64,000 nt of DNA. Source: Acidovorax sp. Leaf78 (GTDB lineage: Bacteria > Pseudomonadota > Gammaproteobacteria > Burkholderiales > Burkholderiaceae_C). How positions within the stretch are numbered: the stretch's first letter is position 1; the number at the start of each line of letters is the position of its first letter. Made by a program: the position numbers and the translations under genes. Below, piece by piece: positions 44,697-53,889 of the stretch. Location of the stretch: positions 90,700 to 154,699 of the forward strand of contig NZ_LMLZ01000004.1 of assembly GCF_001422735.1 (NCBI RefSeq), written 5' to 3'. The notes below the pieces were generated by a model. The model did not search any database, was not told the origin of the DNA, and saw nothing but the letters and a program-made list of their open reading frames with translations.

Positions 44697-45029
44697 ATGT
44701 TCAACAAAGGACAACTCGCCGGCCTGATGAAGCAAGCCCAGGCGATGCAGGACAACCTCAAGAAGGCCCAGGACGAGCTGGCGTTCGTCGAGGTGGAGGG
44801 CGAATCCGGCGCCGGCCTGGTGAAGGTCGTGATGACCTGCAAGCACGACGTCAAGCGCATCACCATCGACCCCAGCCTGCTGGCCGAAGACAAGGACATG
44901 CTGGAAGACCTGGTGGCGGCAGCGTTCAACGCGGCGGTGCGCAAGGCGGAGGAGACTTCGCAGGAGAAGATGGGCAAGCTGACGCAGGGGATGCCAGGCC
45001 TCCCCGGCGGCATGAAATTCCCGTTCTGA
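44697..45029 (+). CDS. ybaB: YbaB/EbfC family nucleoid-associated protein
   Basis: 110-residue dimeric DNA-binding protein. Blocks [34 protein letters not shown] and [16 protein letters not shown] are typical, with a Gly/Met/Pro tail. It nearly always lies between dnaX and recR, as here, and is thought to shape the nucleoid or aid recombination. Shine-Dalgarno AAAGGAAA precedes the ATG. Confidence 0.97.
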   Translation: MFNKGQLAGLMKQAQAMQDNLKKAQDELAFVEVEGESGAGLVKVVMTCKHDVKRITIDPSLLAEDKDMLEDLVAAAFNAAVRKAEETSQEKMGKLTQGMPGLPGGMKFPF

Positions 45030-45039
45030 GGATGGCTAC

Positions 45040-45140
45040 CGAGCGGGCGATCTGCGTCGTTGGGCGGTGCTCGGAATCCTCACGTACTTCAAGTACGTTC
45101 CGGTTCCTGCGCTCCGTCCGCCTAGCAGCTCGCTACGCCC
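45040..45140. repeat. REP-like extended imperfect palindrome
   Basis: Core ACGTACTT-C-AAGTACGT (45082-45098), perfect over 8 bp each side, embedded in a longer imperfect inverted repeat (GGAATCC / GGTTCC, then GGCGG / CCGCC, then GCGATCTGC / GCAGCTCGC). It lies just after ybaB. Similar CGTACTT-AAGTACG elements are scattered in many proteobacterial genomes; only one copy is in this window. Confidence 0.7.
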
Positions 45141-45239
45141 TTGACGGCGGCGTTTGAATACCGGATTCAGCAAGAAATTTTTTAGTGGGTGGTTCGTGGT
45201 TGCGGCTTTGCTAGGGTGAAGCCTTCTCCCACTAAATCA

Positions 45240-45348
45240 CCGTTCGGGCTGAGCTCGTCGAAGCCAGCATCCGCACCCCAGCCGTTCGGGCTGAGCTTGT
45301 CGAAGCCAGGGCCCGCGCCCCAGACCGTTCGGGCTGAGCCTGTCGAAG
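45240..45348 (+). repeat. three direct copies of the TTCGGGCTGAGC repeat
   Basis: 24-bp units start at 45240, 45282 and 45325 (GTTCGGGCTGAGCTTGTCG with one-base changes), 42-43 bp apart. The intervening 18-19 bp are themselves alike (CCAGCATCCGCACCCCAG and CCAGGGCCCGCGCCCCAGA), so this is tandem duplication of a 42-bp block. It lies in the 369-bp gap before recR together with a TTTAGTGGG / CCCACTAAA inverted pair. Confidence 0.88.
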
Positions 45349-45398
45349 CTGTTTCTGTCGCCATACGCCACGGCATTTTTAGATTTCCATCCCACTCC

Positions 45399-45989
45399 AT
45401 GTCCACCACCGATTCCCTCGACGTTTTGATCCAGGCGCTGCGCCGGTTGCCGGGGGTGGGGATCAAGTCTGCGCAGCGCATGGCGTTTCATTTGCTGCAG
45501 CATGACCGGGAGGGGGCGCAGGTGTTGTCGCAGGCGCTGCAGCATGCCGTGGGGTCGGTGCACCACTGTGCGCGCTGCCACACCTTCACCGAGGCCGAGG
45601 TGTGCGGCACGTGTCTGGACCCGTCGCGCGATGCGTCGCGGCTGTGCGTGGTGGAGACGCCGGCGGACCAGGCTGCGATGGAGCGCACCGGTGCGTTCAA
45701 GGGGCTGTACTTTGTGCTCATGGGGCGGCTCAGTCCGCTCGATGGTGTGGGGCCGAAGGAGATCGGCCTGCACAAGCTGCTGCAGCGCGCGGCCGAGGAG
45801 GGGGTGCAGGAGGTGATCCTGGCCACCAATTTCAACGCCGAGGGCGAAGCCACGGCGCATGTGATCAGCGAGACGCTCAAGAGCCGCGGCGTGCACGTGA
45901 CACGGCTGGCGCGCGGTGTGCCGGTGGGCAGCGAGCTGGAGTACGTGGACCTGGGCACCATCGCGCATGCGCTGTCGGACCGCCGCTGA
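45399..45989 (+). CDS. recR: recombination mediator RecR
   Basis: 196 residues. Helix-hairpin-helix [18 protein letters not shown], a four-cysteine zinc finger ([18 protein letters not shown]), and a Toprim domain ([13 protein letters not shown]) with the Walker-B-like [13 protein letters not shown]. With RecF and RecO it loads RecA at gaps. The start is ATG 45399; the upstream open frame runs through the repeat array and is not coding. Part of dnaX-ybaB-recR. Confidence 0.97.
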   Translation: MSTTDSLDVLIQALRRLPGVGIKSAQRMAFHLLQHDREGAQVLSQALQHAVGSVHHCARCHTFTEAEVCGTCLDPSRDASRLCVVETPADQAAMERTGAFKGLYFVLMGRLSPLDGVGPKEIGLHKLLQRAAEEGVQEVILATNFNAEGEATAHVISETLKSRGVHVTRLARGVPVGSELEYVDLGTIAHALSDRR

Positions 45990-46036
45990 CCGAATCCGCG
46001 GCCGGGGCCCATGCCGAGTCGTTAGAATACTCACAA

Positions 46037-46085
46037 TTTAATAGCTGCTAGCGCTTGCGTACCAAGCGGTAGCGGCCCAAAAGGC
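46037..46085 (+). repeat. TAGCTG-type dispersed repeat (intergenic copy)
   Basis: ATTTAATAGCTGCTAGCGCT then TGCGTACCAAGCGGTAGCGG. It fills the gap between recR and the MAPEG gene, ending 8 bases before the MAPEG start codon, so it forms that gene's upstream leader. Confidence 0.75.
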
Positions 46086-46092
46086 ATACAAA

Positions 46093-46518
46093 ATGAATAC
46101 CACCATGCATGTCGCACGGTTTACGGTGGCCTACTGGTGCGTGCTGATCGCGGCGTTGCTGCCGCTGGCCTGTTCATGGCTCGCCAAGAGCGGCAACTGG
46201 GGCAAGCCGCGCAAGGACGGCGGCTTCGACAACCACGACCCGCGCGCCTGGATGGCGCGCCAGACCGACTGGCGCGCGCGCGCCAACGCGGCGCAGGCCA
46301 ACAGTTTCGAGACGCTGCCGTTCTTCATCGGTGCGGTCATCATTGCGCACCTTTTGGGTGCCGGGCAGACGCTGCTCGACATCCTGGCTTTTCTGTACGT
46401 GATGCTGCGCGTGTTCTACATCCTGATGTACGTGTCCGACATGCCGACGGTGCGCAGCGCCGTCTGGGCTGCAGCCCTGCTGGTGAACATCGCGATCCTG
46501 TTTGTGGGGTATCGGTAG
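46093..46518 (+). CDS. MAPEG family membrane protein
   Basis: 141 residues and four predicted membrane helices. The block ARANAAQANSFETLPFFIGAV is the MAPEG signature (R-A-x-x-A-x-x-N-x-x-E-x-x-P-x-F). Eukaryotic members handle glutathione and eicosanoids; bacterial ones are mostly uncharacterised membrane glutathione S-transferases. It has no clear operon partner; recR lies upstream with a repeat between. Confidence 0.9.
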   Translation: MNTTMHVARFTVAYWCVLIAALLPLACSWLAKSGNWGKPRKDGGFDNHDPRAWMARQTDWRARANAAQANSFETLPFFIGAVIIAHLLGAGQTLLDILAFLYVMLRVFYILMYVSDMPTVRSAVWAAALLVNIAILFVGYR

Positions 46519-46539
46519 CCTGGTACTGGCAGCCCCACG

Positions 46540-46822
46540 AGGCACTGCCCTCGGGGTGATGCGTGCCCTCCCGCCGGACGGTGCGAACTCTGTGAAGTGG
46601 CGGAGCCAGACATGCGGGTGCGCTTTTCTGGGGGGCGCCGGTGTCAGGCGATCCGCCCGAGGGGTGGCGTGCCCTCACTCGCTGGTCGTCGTAAAGTGCT
46701 ACGGCCCATGAAAACTGGCGCACGTCAAAGCCAGTGCATCCGTGGATCTGGCTTTGCCAAGCCACCGGGTGCGTCCGCTCCCGCGCAGCGAGAGAGGGGA
46801 AGGCGCCGAAGGCGGCTCAGAC
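46540..46822. repeat. two GC-rich dispersed repeat copies in opposite orientation
   Basis: A partial reversed copy (about 46540-46640, TGGCGGAGCCAGACATGCGG) and a full forward copy (46706-46822: CAGTGCATCCGTGGATCTGG, GCCACCGGGTGCGTCCGCTC, CGCAGCGAGAGAGGGGAAGG, CGCCGAAGGCGGCTCAG). They make up most of the 412-bp gap before the NitT/TauT-type gene; no coding sequence is seen. Confidence 0.78.
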
Positions 46823-46894
46823 GTACATACCCTTTCCCTACGTACAAACCCGCTGGGAATCCCCCTAATGCGGAATGGCCCACTCTGCGGCACG

Positions 46895-46913
46895 ATTGTT
46901 GCGGTGCAACAAT
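46895..46913. promoter_or_regulatory. 19-bp palindrome upstream of the NitT/TauT-type gene
   Basis: ATTGTTGC and GCAACAAT flank GGT. It ends 17 bp before ATG 46931, where a repressor would block transcription or ribosome access. No regulator gene is adjacent. Confidence 0.6.
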
Positions 46914-46930
46914 GTCTATTTTCTGATCCC

Positions 46931-47983
46931 ATGAACCGTCCTTTGCTCACCCGCCGCGCCTTTGGTGCACTGTCTGCTGCTTCCGCAGCTGCGGTGTTTG
47001 CGCCTGCGGCCGTGCGGGCCCAGACGGACGCCACGCCGCTGGGCCGCGTCACCATCGCGGTGGGGGGGCAGGGCGTGCTGTACCACCTGCCTCTGGCGCT
47101 GGCGGACCAGTTGGGGTTCTTCCGGGCCGAGGGGCTGGACGTCACGGTGCGGGACTTCGCCGCCGGTGCGTTGGCAGTGCAGGCGGTGCAAGAGGGGGCG
47201 GCAGACGTCTGCGCTGGTGCTTTCGAGCACACGCTGCGCCAGCAGGCGCGGGGGCAGGCCTACCGCTCGCTGGTGGTGCAAGGGCGCGCGCCGCAGTTGG
47301 CTTTGGGTGTGTCGCAGCGCTCCCTGCCGTCCTTCAAGGAGCTGGGCGATCTGGAAGGGCGGCGCATCGGCGTGTCGTCGGTGGGGTCGTCCACCCACCT
47401 GGCGGCCAGCCTGCTGCTGGCGCGGGTGGGGCTCTCATCCAAGGATGTCTCGTTTGTGCCCGTGGGCTCCGGCACGGCGGCGCTGAATGCGCTGCGCGCC
47501 GGGCAGGTGCATGCGCTGTGCCATGCCGACCCGATCATGACCTTGCTGGAGCAAAAGGCCGACACCCGCATCGCGGGCGACATGCGCTCGCTCAAGGCGG
47601 CGCAGGAGATATTCGGTGGCAACATGCCCGCCAGCTGCCTGTACGCACCGCAGGCCTTCATCCAGAAAAACGCACCGCAGGCACAGGCGCTGGCCAACGG
47701 CATCGTGCATGCGCTCAAGTGGCTGCAGACCGCGGGCCCGGCCGACCTGGTGAAGGCGGTGCCGCCGGGGTATCTGATGGGCGACCGGGGGTTGTACCTG
47801 GCGGCCTTCAGCCGCGTGCGCGAGACCTACTCCACCAACGGGCTCATGGCCGACGACGGTGCGGCCACCGCCTTGCGCGTGCTCGCGCGGGTGCACCCCG
47901 AGATGGCGGATTTCAAGGTCGACCTGGCGCGTACCTACACCAACGAATTCGTGCGCAAGGCACGGCAGAAATTCAACGTCTAG
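46931..47983 (+). CDS. NitT/TauT-type ABC transporter substrate-binding protein
   Basis: 350 residues. The N-terminus has twin arginines followed by a hydrophobic stretch (LLTRRAFGALSAASAAAVF) and a cleavage site after VRA, so export by Tat is possible. The mature part follows the SsuA/TauA/ThiY fold (ITIAVGGQGVLYHLPL-like strand, FFRAEGLDV, GAADVCAGAFEH). No permease or ATPase lies nearby. Ligand unknown: sulfonates, nitrate, or thiamine precursors are the family options. Confidence 0.88.
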   Translation: MNRPLLTRRAFGALSAASAAAVFAPAAVRAQTDATPLGRVTIAVGGQGVLYHLPLALADQLGFFRAEGLDVTVRDFAAGALAVQAVQEGAADVCAGAFEHTLRQQARGQAYRSLVVQGRAPQLALGVSQRSLPSFKELGDLEGRRIGVSSVGSSTHLAASLLLARVGLSSKDVSFVPVGSGTAALNALRAGQVHALCHADPIMTLLEQKADTRIAGDMRSLKAAQEIFGGNMPASCLYAPQAFIQKNAPQAQALANGIVHALKWLQTAGPADLVKAVPPGYLMGDRGLYLAAFSRVRETYSTNGLMADDGAATALRVLARVHPEMADFKVDLARTYTNEFVRKARQKFNV

Positions 47984-48218
47984 GCATTGGCAGGACCTGC
48001 CAGAGCCTGAAGGGGTGCTGGGGGATGAAAAGGGATTGGCGGGCCACGCCTACAGCAGGCTGGCGCTCCGTCCTGCGACGCAAAAATCAGCCAACGGATG
48101 GACTACAGTCCTGGGCAGTCGGCACTGCGCACCATCCCGGCATTGCACTGTGCCGTCGTCGCCCACACCGCTTCCACGCTCGTTGTTTTCTTCTTTTTTC
48201 TACATCAAGGATCGCGCC

Positions 48219-48371
48219 ATGACGTTCAGCCTCAGCATCGGCCCTCTCGTTTCCCTGATCGCCGGCATTCTCATTCTGGTGATGCCCCGCCTGCTCAGCA
48301 CCATCGTGGCGCTGTACCTCATCATCATGGGCATTTTGGGGCTGCTGGGCATGCACAACCTGCGCTTTTGA
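48219..48371 (+). CDS. DUF3096-like small membrane protein
   Basis: 50 residues, mostly hydrophobic (LVSLIAGILILVMPRLL, then IVALYLIIMGILGLL), with one or two membrane helices. It matches the layout of the DUF3096 family, function unknown. Start ATG 48219. A T-rich stretch upstream (TTTTCTTCTTTTTTC) precedes it. Confidence 0.75.
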   Translation: MTFSLSIGPLVSLIAGILILVMPRLLSTIVALYLIIMGILGLLGMHNLRF

Positions 48372-48467
48372 GCCCAGCCCCAGCGCTCGACTGAGGGCTA
48401 AGGCAGCGCTGTAGCCATCAGGCAGTCTTGTGGAGGGCAGCGCGGCTGCCCTCGTCGTCCGTGCGCT

Positions 48468-50015
48468 TCAGCGGCGCTTCACCTTCGACGGCGTGCCACC
48501 CTTGCGCGCCGGTGCCGACACCGAACGCTTGCCGCCACCACTGCTGTTGGCCGAGGCGCGCGTGCTGCCGCTGCTGCGTGCGCTGGCCTGGGCCTGCCGC
48601 ACGGGCAAGTACACCACCACCTGCTGCCCCAGCTTGAAGGCTGCATTGGCGCGCACGTCGTTCCAGTCGGCCACGCTGGAGGCTGCCAGCTTGTAGCGGC
48701 GCGCGATGCTGGCCACGGTTTCACCCTTGCCGGCGCGCACAGTCGTCTTGCGCGTCACCATCTCCGGCGCAAAGGCCAGCTGGCCGTTGTCCGCCAGGTG
48801 CGACGACACATCCTGGCGGATGGCTGCCGAGCGCGGCACCATCAGCGCCGATCCCGCCTTGATGAGCATGCGCGGCGGGATGTTGTTCAGGCTGCGCAGG
48901 TCGTTCTCGCTCATGCCCGCACGCTGGGCGGCGTCGGCCACCGTCATGTTGGAGGGCACGGACCACACGGTCCAGCTGGCGTACTGGCCTTCGCGGCGCG
49001 CTTCCAGGTTGCGCTGGAAGACCTTGGCGTTGTCCCACGGCAGCAGAATCTGCGGCGTGCCGGCGGCCAGGATCACAGGCCGGTGAAACGACGGGTTCAG
49101 CGCGCGGAAGTCATCCTCGCGGATGCCGGCCAGCTGGGCCACCAGCGCCACGTCCATGTCGTGCGTGATGTCCACGGTCTGGAAGTACGGGTGGTTCTCG
49201 ATCAGCGGCAGCTCGGTGCGGAAGGCCTCGGGGTGCGCCACGATGTTCTTCACCGCCTGCAGTTTGGGCACATACATGCGGGTCTCGGCCGGCATGTTCA
49301 GGTCGGTGTAGCTGGTACCCAGGCCTTGCTTCTGGTTGCGCGCAATGGCGCGGCCCACGCTGCCTTCGCCCCAGTTGTAGGCGGCCAGGGCCAGGTGCCA
49401 GTCGCCGAACATGCCGTGGAGCTTTTGCAGGTAGTCGAGCGCGGCGCGGGTCGAGGCCAGCACATCGCGGCGGTCGTCACGGAATGCGTTCTGCTTGAGG
49501 TCGAAATAGTTGCCGGTGGCGGGCATGAACTGCCACATGCCGGCCGCCTTGGCGCTGGACACCGCCTGGGGGTTGAACGCGCTCTCGATGTACGGCAGCA
49601 GGGCCAGCTCGGTGGGCATGCCGCGGCGCTCCAGCTCTTCGACGATGTGGAACAGGTACTTGCTCGAGCGCTCGGTCATGCGCTGCATGTAGTCGGGCCG
49701 GGTGGCATACCACTGCTCGCGGTCCTGCACCAGTTCGTGCTGCAGGTCGGGCATCGCAAAGCCGCGGCGGATGCGGTCCCACAGGTCGGCGGGGGCCGAC
49801 AGCGATGCGACTTCGCCGCTGGCGGCCTGCGCAGCGGTGATGGGGCGCAGCGGGCCGTTGGGAATGACGGGGGTGTGCGGGGCGCGGGCCGCCGGCGTGC
49901 TGGCGGTGGTGGTGGCCTTGGCGTCCTTGGCTGCAGTGTCTTGCGTGGTGCCTGTGGTGGCGCAGCCAGTAAGCCATACGGCGGCTGCCAGGCAGGCAAT
50001 GTGCAAAATTTTCAT
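48468..50015 (-). CDS. mltD: membrane-bound lytic transglycosylase D with LysM domains
   Basis: 515-residue lipoprotein. Lipobox LTGC with Cys18. The SLT domain (about 130-260) has catalytic E144 in LLPYIESAFNP, AGMWQFMPATG and ALAAYNWGEGSV. Two LysM-like modules follow (about 350 and 420), then a basic Ser/Arg tail. It cuts glycan strands to give 1,6-anhydromuropeptides at the outer membrane. Its start codon overlaps the gloB stop by four bases (ATGA), an order (gloB-mltD) also seen in enterobacteria. Confidence 0.95.
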   Translation of the reverse strand: MKILHIACLAAAVWLTGCATTGTTQDTAAKDAKATTTASTPAARAPHTPVIPNGPLRPITAAQAASGEVASLSAPADLWDRIRRGFAMPDLQHELVQDREQWYATRPDYMQRMTERSSKYLFHIVEELERRGMPTELALLPYIESAFNPQAVSSAKAAGMWQFMPATGNYFDLKQNAFRDDRRDVLASTRAALDYLQKLHGMFGDWHLALAAYNWGEGSVGRAIARNQKQGLGTSYTDLNMPAETRMYVPKLQAVKNIVAHPEAFRTELPLIENHPYFQTVDITHDMDVALVAQLAGIREDDFRALNPSFHRPVILAAGTPQILLPWDNAKVFQRNLEARREGQYASWTVWSVPSNMTVADAAQRAGMSENDLRSLNNIPPRMLIKAGSALMVPRSAAIRQDVSSHLADNGQLAFAPEMVTRKTTVRAGKGETVASIARRYKLAASSVADWNDVRANAAFKLGQQVVVYLPVRQAQASARSSGSTRASANSSGGGKRSVSAPARKGGTPSKVKRR

Positions 50016-50788
50016 CGGAACTCGTTCTTCCATTGGCGCAGTGCGGCCAGAACCGCTACGGCGTCGTCTTCGTGGACCTGCGCATCGAAAACCTGGGCCG
50101 CGTGGGCCACACCAGGCTGCCGTGTGCGCAGGAAGGGGTTGATGTCTCGCTCCAGCGCCATGTTGGAAGGCAGCGTGGGCTGATTGCCGGCACGCAGCGC
50201 TTCGCACTGGTTGCTGTAGTGGAGCAAAGCTGCGTTGCCGGGTTCCACGGCGCGCGCAAATTTGAGGTTGGACAGTGTGTACTCGTGCGTGCAGCACACG
50301 CGGGTGTCGCCCGGCAGCGCCGCCAGCTGGTCGAGCGAGCCGAGCATCTGCGCTGGCGTGCCTTCGAACAAACGCCCGCATCCGCCAGAAAACAGTGTGT
50401 CGCCGCAAAACAGCAGCGGCGCCCCATCGAACGCCGCGCAATAGTAGGCGATGTGGCCCGCCGTGTGTCCAGGTACGTCGAACAGGTCGAAGTGCAGGCC
50501 CAGCGCGTCGACGGTATCACCCTGCGCCAGGCGCACCAGCGGCTCGGGAATGCGCTCGCGGGCCGGGCCGTAGACCACGGCGCCGGTGGCGTCGCGCAGC
50601 GCATCGACCCCACCGACATGATCGGCATGGTGGTGCGTGACTAGAATGGCCTGCAACTGCACGCCCAGGCGCTGCAGTGCCTGCACCACGGGCACGGAAT
50701 CCCCAGGGTCGACAACGATCGCATGGCGCCCGTCGTGCAGCATCCAGATGTAGTTGTCGGTAAAGGCGGGCAGCGGCAGCAAGTTCAT
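50012..50788 (-). CDS. gloB: hydroxyacylglutathione hydrolase (glyoxalase II)
   Basis: 258 residues, metallo-beta-lactamase fold. Metal motif THHHADH, then the further ligands in DVPGHTAGH and CGDTLFSGGCGR; substrate-binding CTHEYTLSNLKFA. It hydrolyses S-lactoylglutathione in methylglyoxal detoxification. Its ATG (50786-50788) overlaps the divergent methyltransferase ATG (50787-50789) in the tetranucleotide CATG. A leftward TATAAT at 50799-50804 is close enough to give a nearly leaderless message. Confidence 0.97.
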   Translation of the reverse strand: MNLLPLPAFTDNYIWMLHDGRHAIVVDPGDSVPVVQALQRLGVQLQAILVTHHHADHVGGVDALRDATGAVVYGPARERIPEPLVRLAQGDTVDALGLHFDLFDVPGHTAGHIAYYCAAFDGAPLLFCGDTLFSGGCGRLFEGTPAQMLGSLDQLAALPGDTRVCCTHEYTLSNLKFARAVEPGNAALLHYSNQCEALRAGNQPTLPSNMALERDINPFLRTRQPGVAHAAQVFDAQVHEDDAVAVLAALRQWKNEFR

Positions 50789-51731
50789 GAGCGATCAAAT
50801 TATAGGTTTGCACCGGTGGTTCGACTCCCCGCCGGGCCGGTACCTGCTGGCATGGGAGCAGGCGCGCTTCGATGACGCGGTGGCCGACATCTTTGGCTAC
50901 CACAGCCTGCAGCTCGGCATGCCGCTGCTGGACGGCCTGCGCGCCAACCGCATGCCCCACCAGTGGCTGGCCCTGGGGCAGGAGGGTTTTGCCGTGGGGC
51001 ACGCACCGGGTGCGGCCCACATGATGGCTGGCGCAGACCGGGGCATCGCCGTGGATGGGCGCGCGGACCCTGGTGCCGTGGCACAGCCCCAGCGCCGCAC
51101 CATCGACTTGCTGGCAGAGTCCGTGGCCCTGCCGTTTGCAGAAAACAGCCTCGACCTGCTGGTGCTGCCCCACACCCTGGAGCTGAGCATCGACCCCCAC
51201 GCCACGCTGCGCGAGGTGGAGCGGGTGCTGGTGCCCGAGGGGCGGGTGGTCATCAGCGGCCTGAATCCCGCCAGCCTGTGGGGCCTGCGCCAGCGGCGGG
51301 CGCGGCTGTACCAGCGCCTGGGCAAAGGCCACCTGTACCTGCCCGACGTGGGCGAGTTCATCGGCTACCGCCGCCTGCGCGACTGGCTGCGGTTGCTCAG
51401 CTTCGAAGTCGAATCGGCCCAATTTGGCTGTTATCGTCCTGCAGTGCGCAGCACCCAGTGGCTGGACCGCTTCGGCTTCATGGACCCCTGGGGCGAGCGG
51501 TGGTGGCCCATCTTCGGGGCAGCGTACTTCGTGGTGGCCGCCAAGCGGGTGCACGGCATGCGCTTGCTGGGGCCCGCCTGGCGCACCCAGCGCCAGCGAG
51601 CTGCGGGCACGGTGCCCGTGGCCAACCGGGCCCACGCGGCTGGCGCGCCAGCGGTACCCGCGGCGCGGCCCGCCACCCGCAAGCCCCACGCATCGTTCAA
51701 AAAACGCGACAAAGACAGGAACACGGTTTGA
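50787..51731 (+). CDS. SAM-dependent methyltransferase (class I)
   Basis: 314 residues. The motif set is partly degenerate: [24 protein letters not shown] is the acidic loop and strand 4, and [17 protein letters not shown] the post-II/III region; the usual GxGxG SAM loop is not obvious. It resembles the small methyltransferase beside gloB and rnhA in many beta- and gammaproteobacteria. The C-terminus is Ala/Arg/Lys-rich. Target unknown. Its start overlaps the gloB start, and its stop overlaps the rnhA TTG start. Confidence 0.85.
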   Translation: MSDQIIGLHRWFDSPPGRYLLAWEQARFDDAVADIFGYHSLQLGMPLLDGLRANRMPHQWLALGQEGFAVGHAPGAAHMMAGADRGIAVDGRADPGAVAQPQRRTIDLLAESVALPFAENSLDLLVLPHTLELSIDPHATLREVERVLVPEGRVVISGLNPASLWGLRQRRARLYQRLGKGHLYLPDVGEFIGYRRLRDWLRLLSFEVESAQFGCYRPAVRSTQWLDRFGFMDPWGERWWPIFGAAYFVVAAKRVHGMRLLGPAWRTQRQRAAGTVPVANRAHAAGAPAVPAARPATRKPHASFKKRDKDRNTV

Positions 51732-52177
51732 ATCAGGTAGTGATATACACAGACGGCGCCTGCAAGGGCAACCCCGGCCCCGGCGGATGGGGCGTGCTGC
51801 TGCGCGCGGGCGACACCGAAAAAGAGCTGTTCGGCGGCGAGCTGGGCACCACCAACAACCGCATGGAGCTGATGGCGGTGATCGAGGCGCTGACGGCGCT
51901 CAAGCGGCCCTGCGCGGTCACGCTGTTCCTCGACAGCGAATACGTGCGCAAGGGCATCACGGAGTGGATCCACGGCTGGAAGGCCCGGGGCTGGCGCACG
52001 GCGTCCAAGCAGCCCGTCAAGAACGTGGAGCTGTGGCAGCGCCTGGATGCGCTGGTCAGCACCGGCGGCCACCGCATCGACTGGCGCTGGGTGAAGGGGC
52101 ACTCGGGCGACCCCGGCAATGAACGGGCGGATGGCCTGGCCAACAAGGGCGTGGACAAGGCCCTCGGCAGGGGTTGA
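51728..52177 (+). CDS. rnhA: ribonuclease HI
   Basis: 149 residues. It removes RNA from RNA-DNA hybrids. Catalytic residues: D9 in [17 protein letters not shown] in [10 protein letters not shown] in LFLDSEYV, and the last acidic pair in [14 protein letters not shown]. The start is TTG 51728, sharing bases with the upstream TGA (TTGA), so translation is probably coupled. A later internal start would lose the first strand and D9. Confidence 0.96.
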   Translation: MNQVVIYTDGACKGNPGPGGWGVLLRAGDTEKELFGGELGTTNNRMELMAVIEALTALKRPCAVTLFLDSEYVRKGITEWIHGWKARGWRTASKQPVKNVELWQRLDALVSTGGHRIDWRWVKGHSGDPGNERADGLANKGVDKALGRG

Positions 52178-52301
52178 AGCGCGCTTTTTGGCATTGAAGC
52201 TGGCACGCGGTGTGCATTCCAGCAACACAGCGCCTCGGGATATTCGCCTGAGCGCCTGGGTGAGTGGTCGCTTTGTGTAAAGCCTGCGTAAAACCGGGGA
52301 A

Positions 52302-52335
52302 TTGACCTTCGGTCAAGGCGCCAGTCACTGCAGTG
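52302..52335. promoter_or_regulatory. paired short palindromes before the RND pump
   Basis: TTGACC-TTC-GGTCAA (52302-52316) and CACTGCAGTG (52326-52335) lie 60-95 bp before the adaptor start, in a 219-bp gap. They may be repressor sites (TetR or MarR type). A TACATT at about 52350 could be the -10. Regulator not in the window. Confidence 0.45.
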
Positions 52336-52396
52336 TCTGACACGGACTGATACATTCTTTGGTTGCATTCCGCTCTTCCACCGGTTTCATTGATCC

Positions 52397-53827
52397 ATGG
52401 CGTCCAAGAAAAGAACCATCGTTTTCGCTGTCATCGGCATTGCAGCCGCCCTGGGTGCTGCATGGTGGCTGCAAAAGCCCACCCAGGCTCCGCGCACTGA
52501 TGGGGCGCCGGCAGCGCCTGCAGCCGCCAACGGCGCGCCTGCGGGCTCTGCACGCGGTGGAGCGCAGGGCGGTGCAGGCCGGGTGGCGTCGGTAGAGGCC
52601 GTGGCCGTGCGCCAGATGGCGATGCGTGACGATGCCGAGGCCGTGGGCAGCCTGCGGTCGCGCCAGAGCGTGGTGCTGCGCCCTGAGGTCAGTGGCCGCA
52701 TCACCCAGCTGAACTTTCGCGACGGCCAGCGCGTCAAGCGCGGCCAGGTGTTGGTGCAGTTCGACGACCAATTGCCCCGCGCCCAGATCCAGCAGAGCCA
52801 GGCGGAGATGTCCATCGCCCAGGCCAACCACAAGCGCAACCAGGAGCTCGTGGCCCAGGGCTTCATCAGCCAGCGTTCGGTGGACGAGAGCGCAGCCAAC
52901 CTCGAAGTGGCGCAGGCCAAACTGTCGCTGGCGCAGGCCACCGCATCGCGCCTGAAGATAGTGGCACCCTTTGACGGCATTGCCGGCATCCGCGGCGTGA
53001 ACGTGGGTGACTACCTGAAGGACGGTGCCGACATCGTCAACGTGGAAGATCTCGACGCGGTGTACGTGGACTTCCGCCTGCCCGAGCGCCTGCAGAGCAA
53101 GGTGCGCACTGGCCAGACGGCGCAGGTCTCCTTCGATGCGCTGCCAGGCGTGCGCTACGGCGCCGTGGTGCAGGCCATCAATCCCCAGATCGACGCTGAT
53201 GGCCGCTCCATCGCGGTGCGTGGCTGCATCGACAACCGCCGCCTGCAACTGCGCCCGGGCATGTTCGCCCGCGTGACTGCCGTGTTTGCCGAGCGCGCAG
53301 ACGCGAGCGTCATCCCTGAAGAGGCCGTGGTGCCTGAAGGTAGCAACCCCTATGTGTTCAAGATCGTCGAGGGCAAGGAGCCCGGCAGCCGCATCGCCCG
53401 CCGCACACCCGTGAAGCTGGGTGTGCGCACCCCCGGGTTTGTCGAGGTGGTGGACGGCTTGAAAGCGGGCGACGTGGTCGTTTCGGCGGGCCAGCAGCGC
53501 ATCCAGAAGGACGGCGCTGCGGTGCGCGTGGTGGAACTGGGCAAGCCCTCCAACGGCGCAGCGCCTGGGGCCGCACGTGCAGCATCGGGCCCCGGGGCTG
53601 CGGTCAGCGCAGCGGCGCTGGCCGATGCGCCTGCCAACGGCGCGGCGGGTGCGCCCAGTGGTGCCCCCGTGGCTGCGGCCGCTGCACCCGCTGCGGCGCC
53701 GGCAGCCCCCGCGGCAGCGCCATCCACCGTGGCCCTGGTGGCACCGCTGCCAGGCACCAACCCTTGCCTGGCCGCAGGTGGGCCCGGCGGGCGCGCGGCG
53801 CCTTCTGGTGCACGTGCACCTGCCTGA
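52397..53827 (+). CDS. RND efflux periplasmic adaptor (MexA/AcrA type)
   Basis: 476 residues. One N-terminal membrane helix (IVFAVIGIAAALGAAWWL), no lipobox, then a lipoyl/biotinyl-like half (VLRPEVSGRITQLNFRDGQ), a short alpha-hairpin (about 130-190), the second half and a beta-barrel (EDLDAVYVDFRLPE). The last 100 residues are Ala/Pro-rich and likely disordered. It links the inner-membrane pump to an outer-membrane channel. The RND pump gene follows after 62 bp. Confidence 0.93.
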   Translation: MASKKRTIVFAVIGIAAALGAAWWLQKPTQAPRTDGAPAAPAAANGAPAGSARGGAQGGAGRVASVEAVAVRQMAMRDDAEAVGSLRSRQSVVLRPEVSGRITQLNFRDGQRVKRGQVLVQFDDQLPRAQIQQSQAEMSIAQANHKRNQELVAQGFISQRSVDESAANLEVAQAKLSLAQATASRLKIVAPFDGIAGIRGVNVGDYLKDGADIVNVEDLDAVYVDFRLPERLQSKVRTGQTAQVSFDALPGVRYGAVVQAINPQIDADGRSIAVRGCIDNRRLQLRPGMFARVTAVFAERADASVIPEEAVVPEGSNPYVFKIVEGKEPGSRIARRTPVKLGVRTPGFVEVVDGLKAGDVVVSAGQQRIQKDGAAVRVVELGKPSNGAAPGAARAASGPGAAVSAAALADAPANGAAGAPSGAPVAAAAAPAAAPAAPAAAPSTVALVAPLPGTNPCLAAGGPGGRAAPSGARAPA

Positions 53828-53889
53828 TCCTGTCCCCGCCCGACCGACTGATCGCCCGACCGACCGACTGACCGAAGCCCCCCACTGCC

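Noticed and set aside
45240..45348. Possible CRISPR array (three 24-bp repeats)
   Set aside because: The spacers are nearly identical to each other, there are only three units, no cas genes are near, and the unit occurs elsewhere as inverted hairpins.
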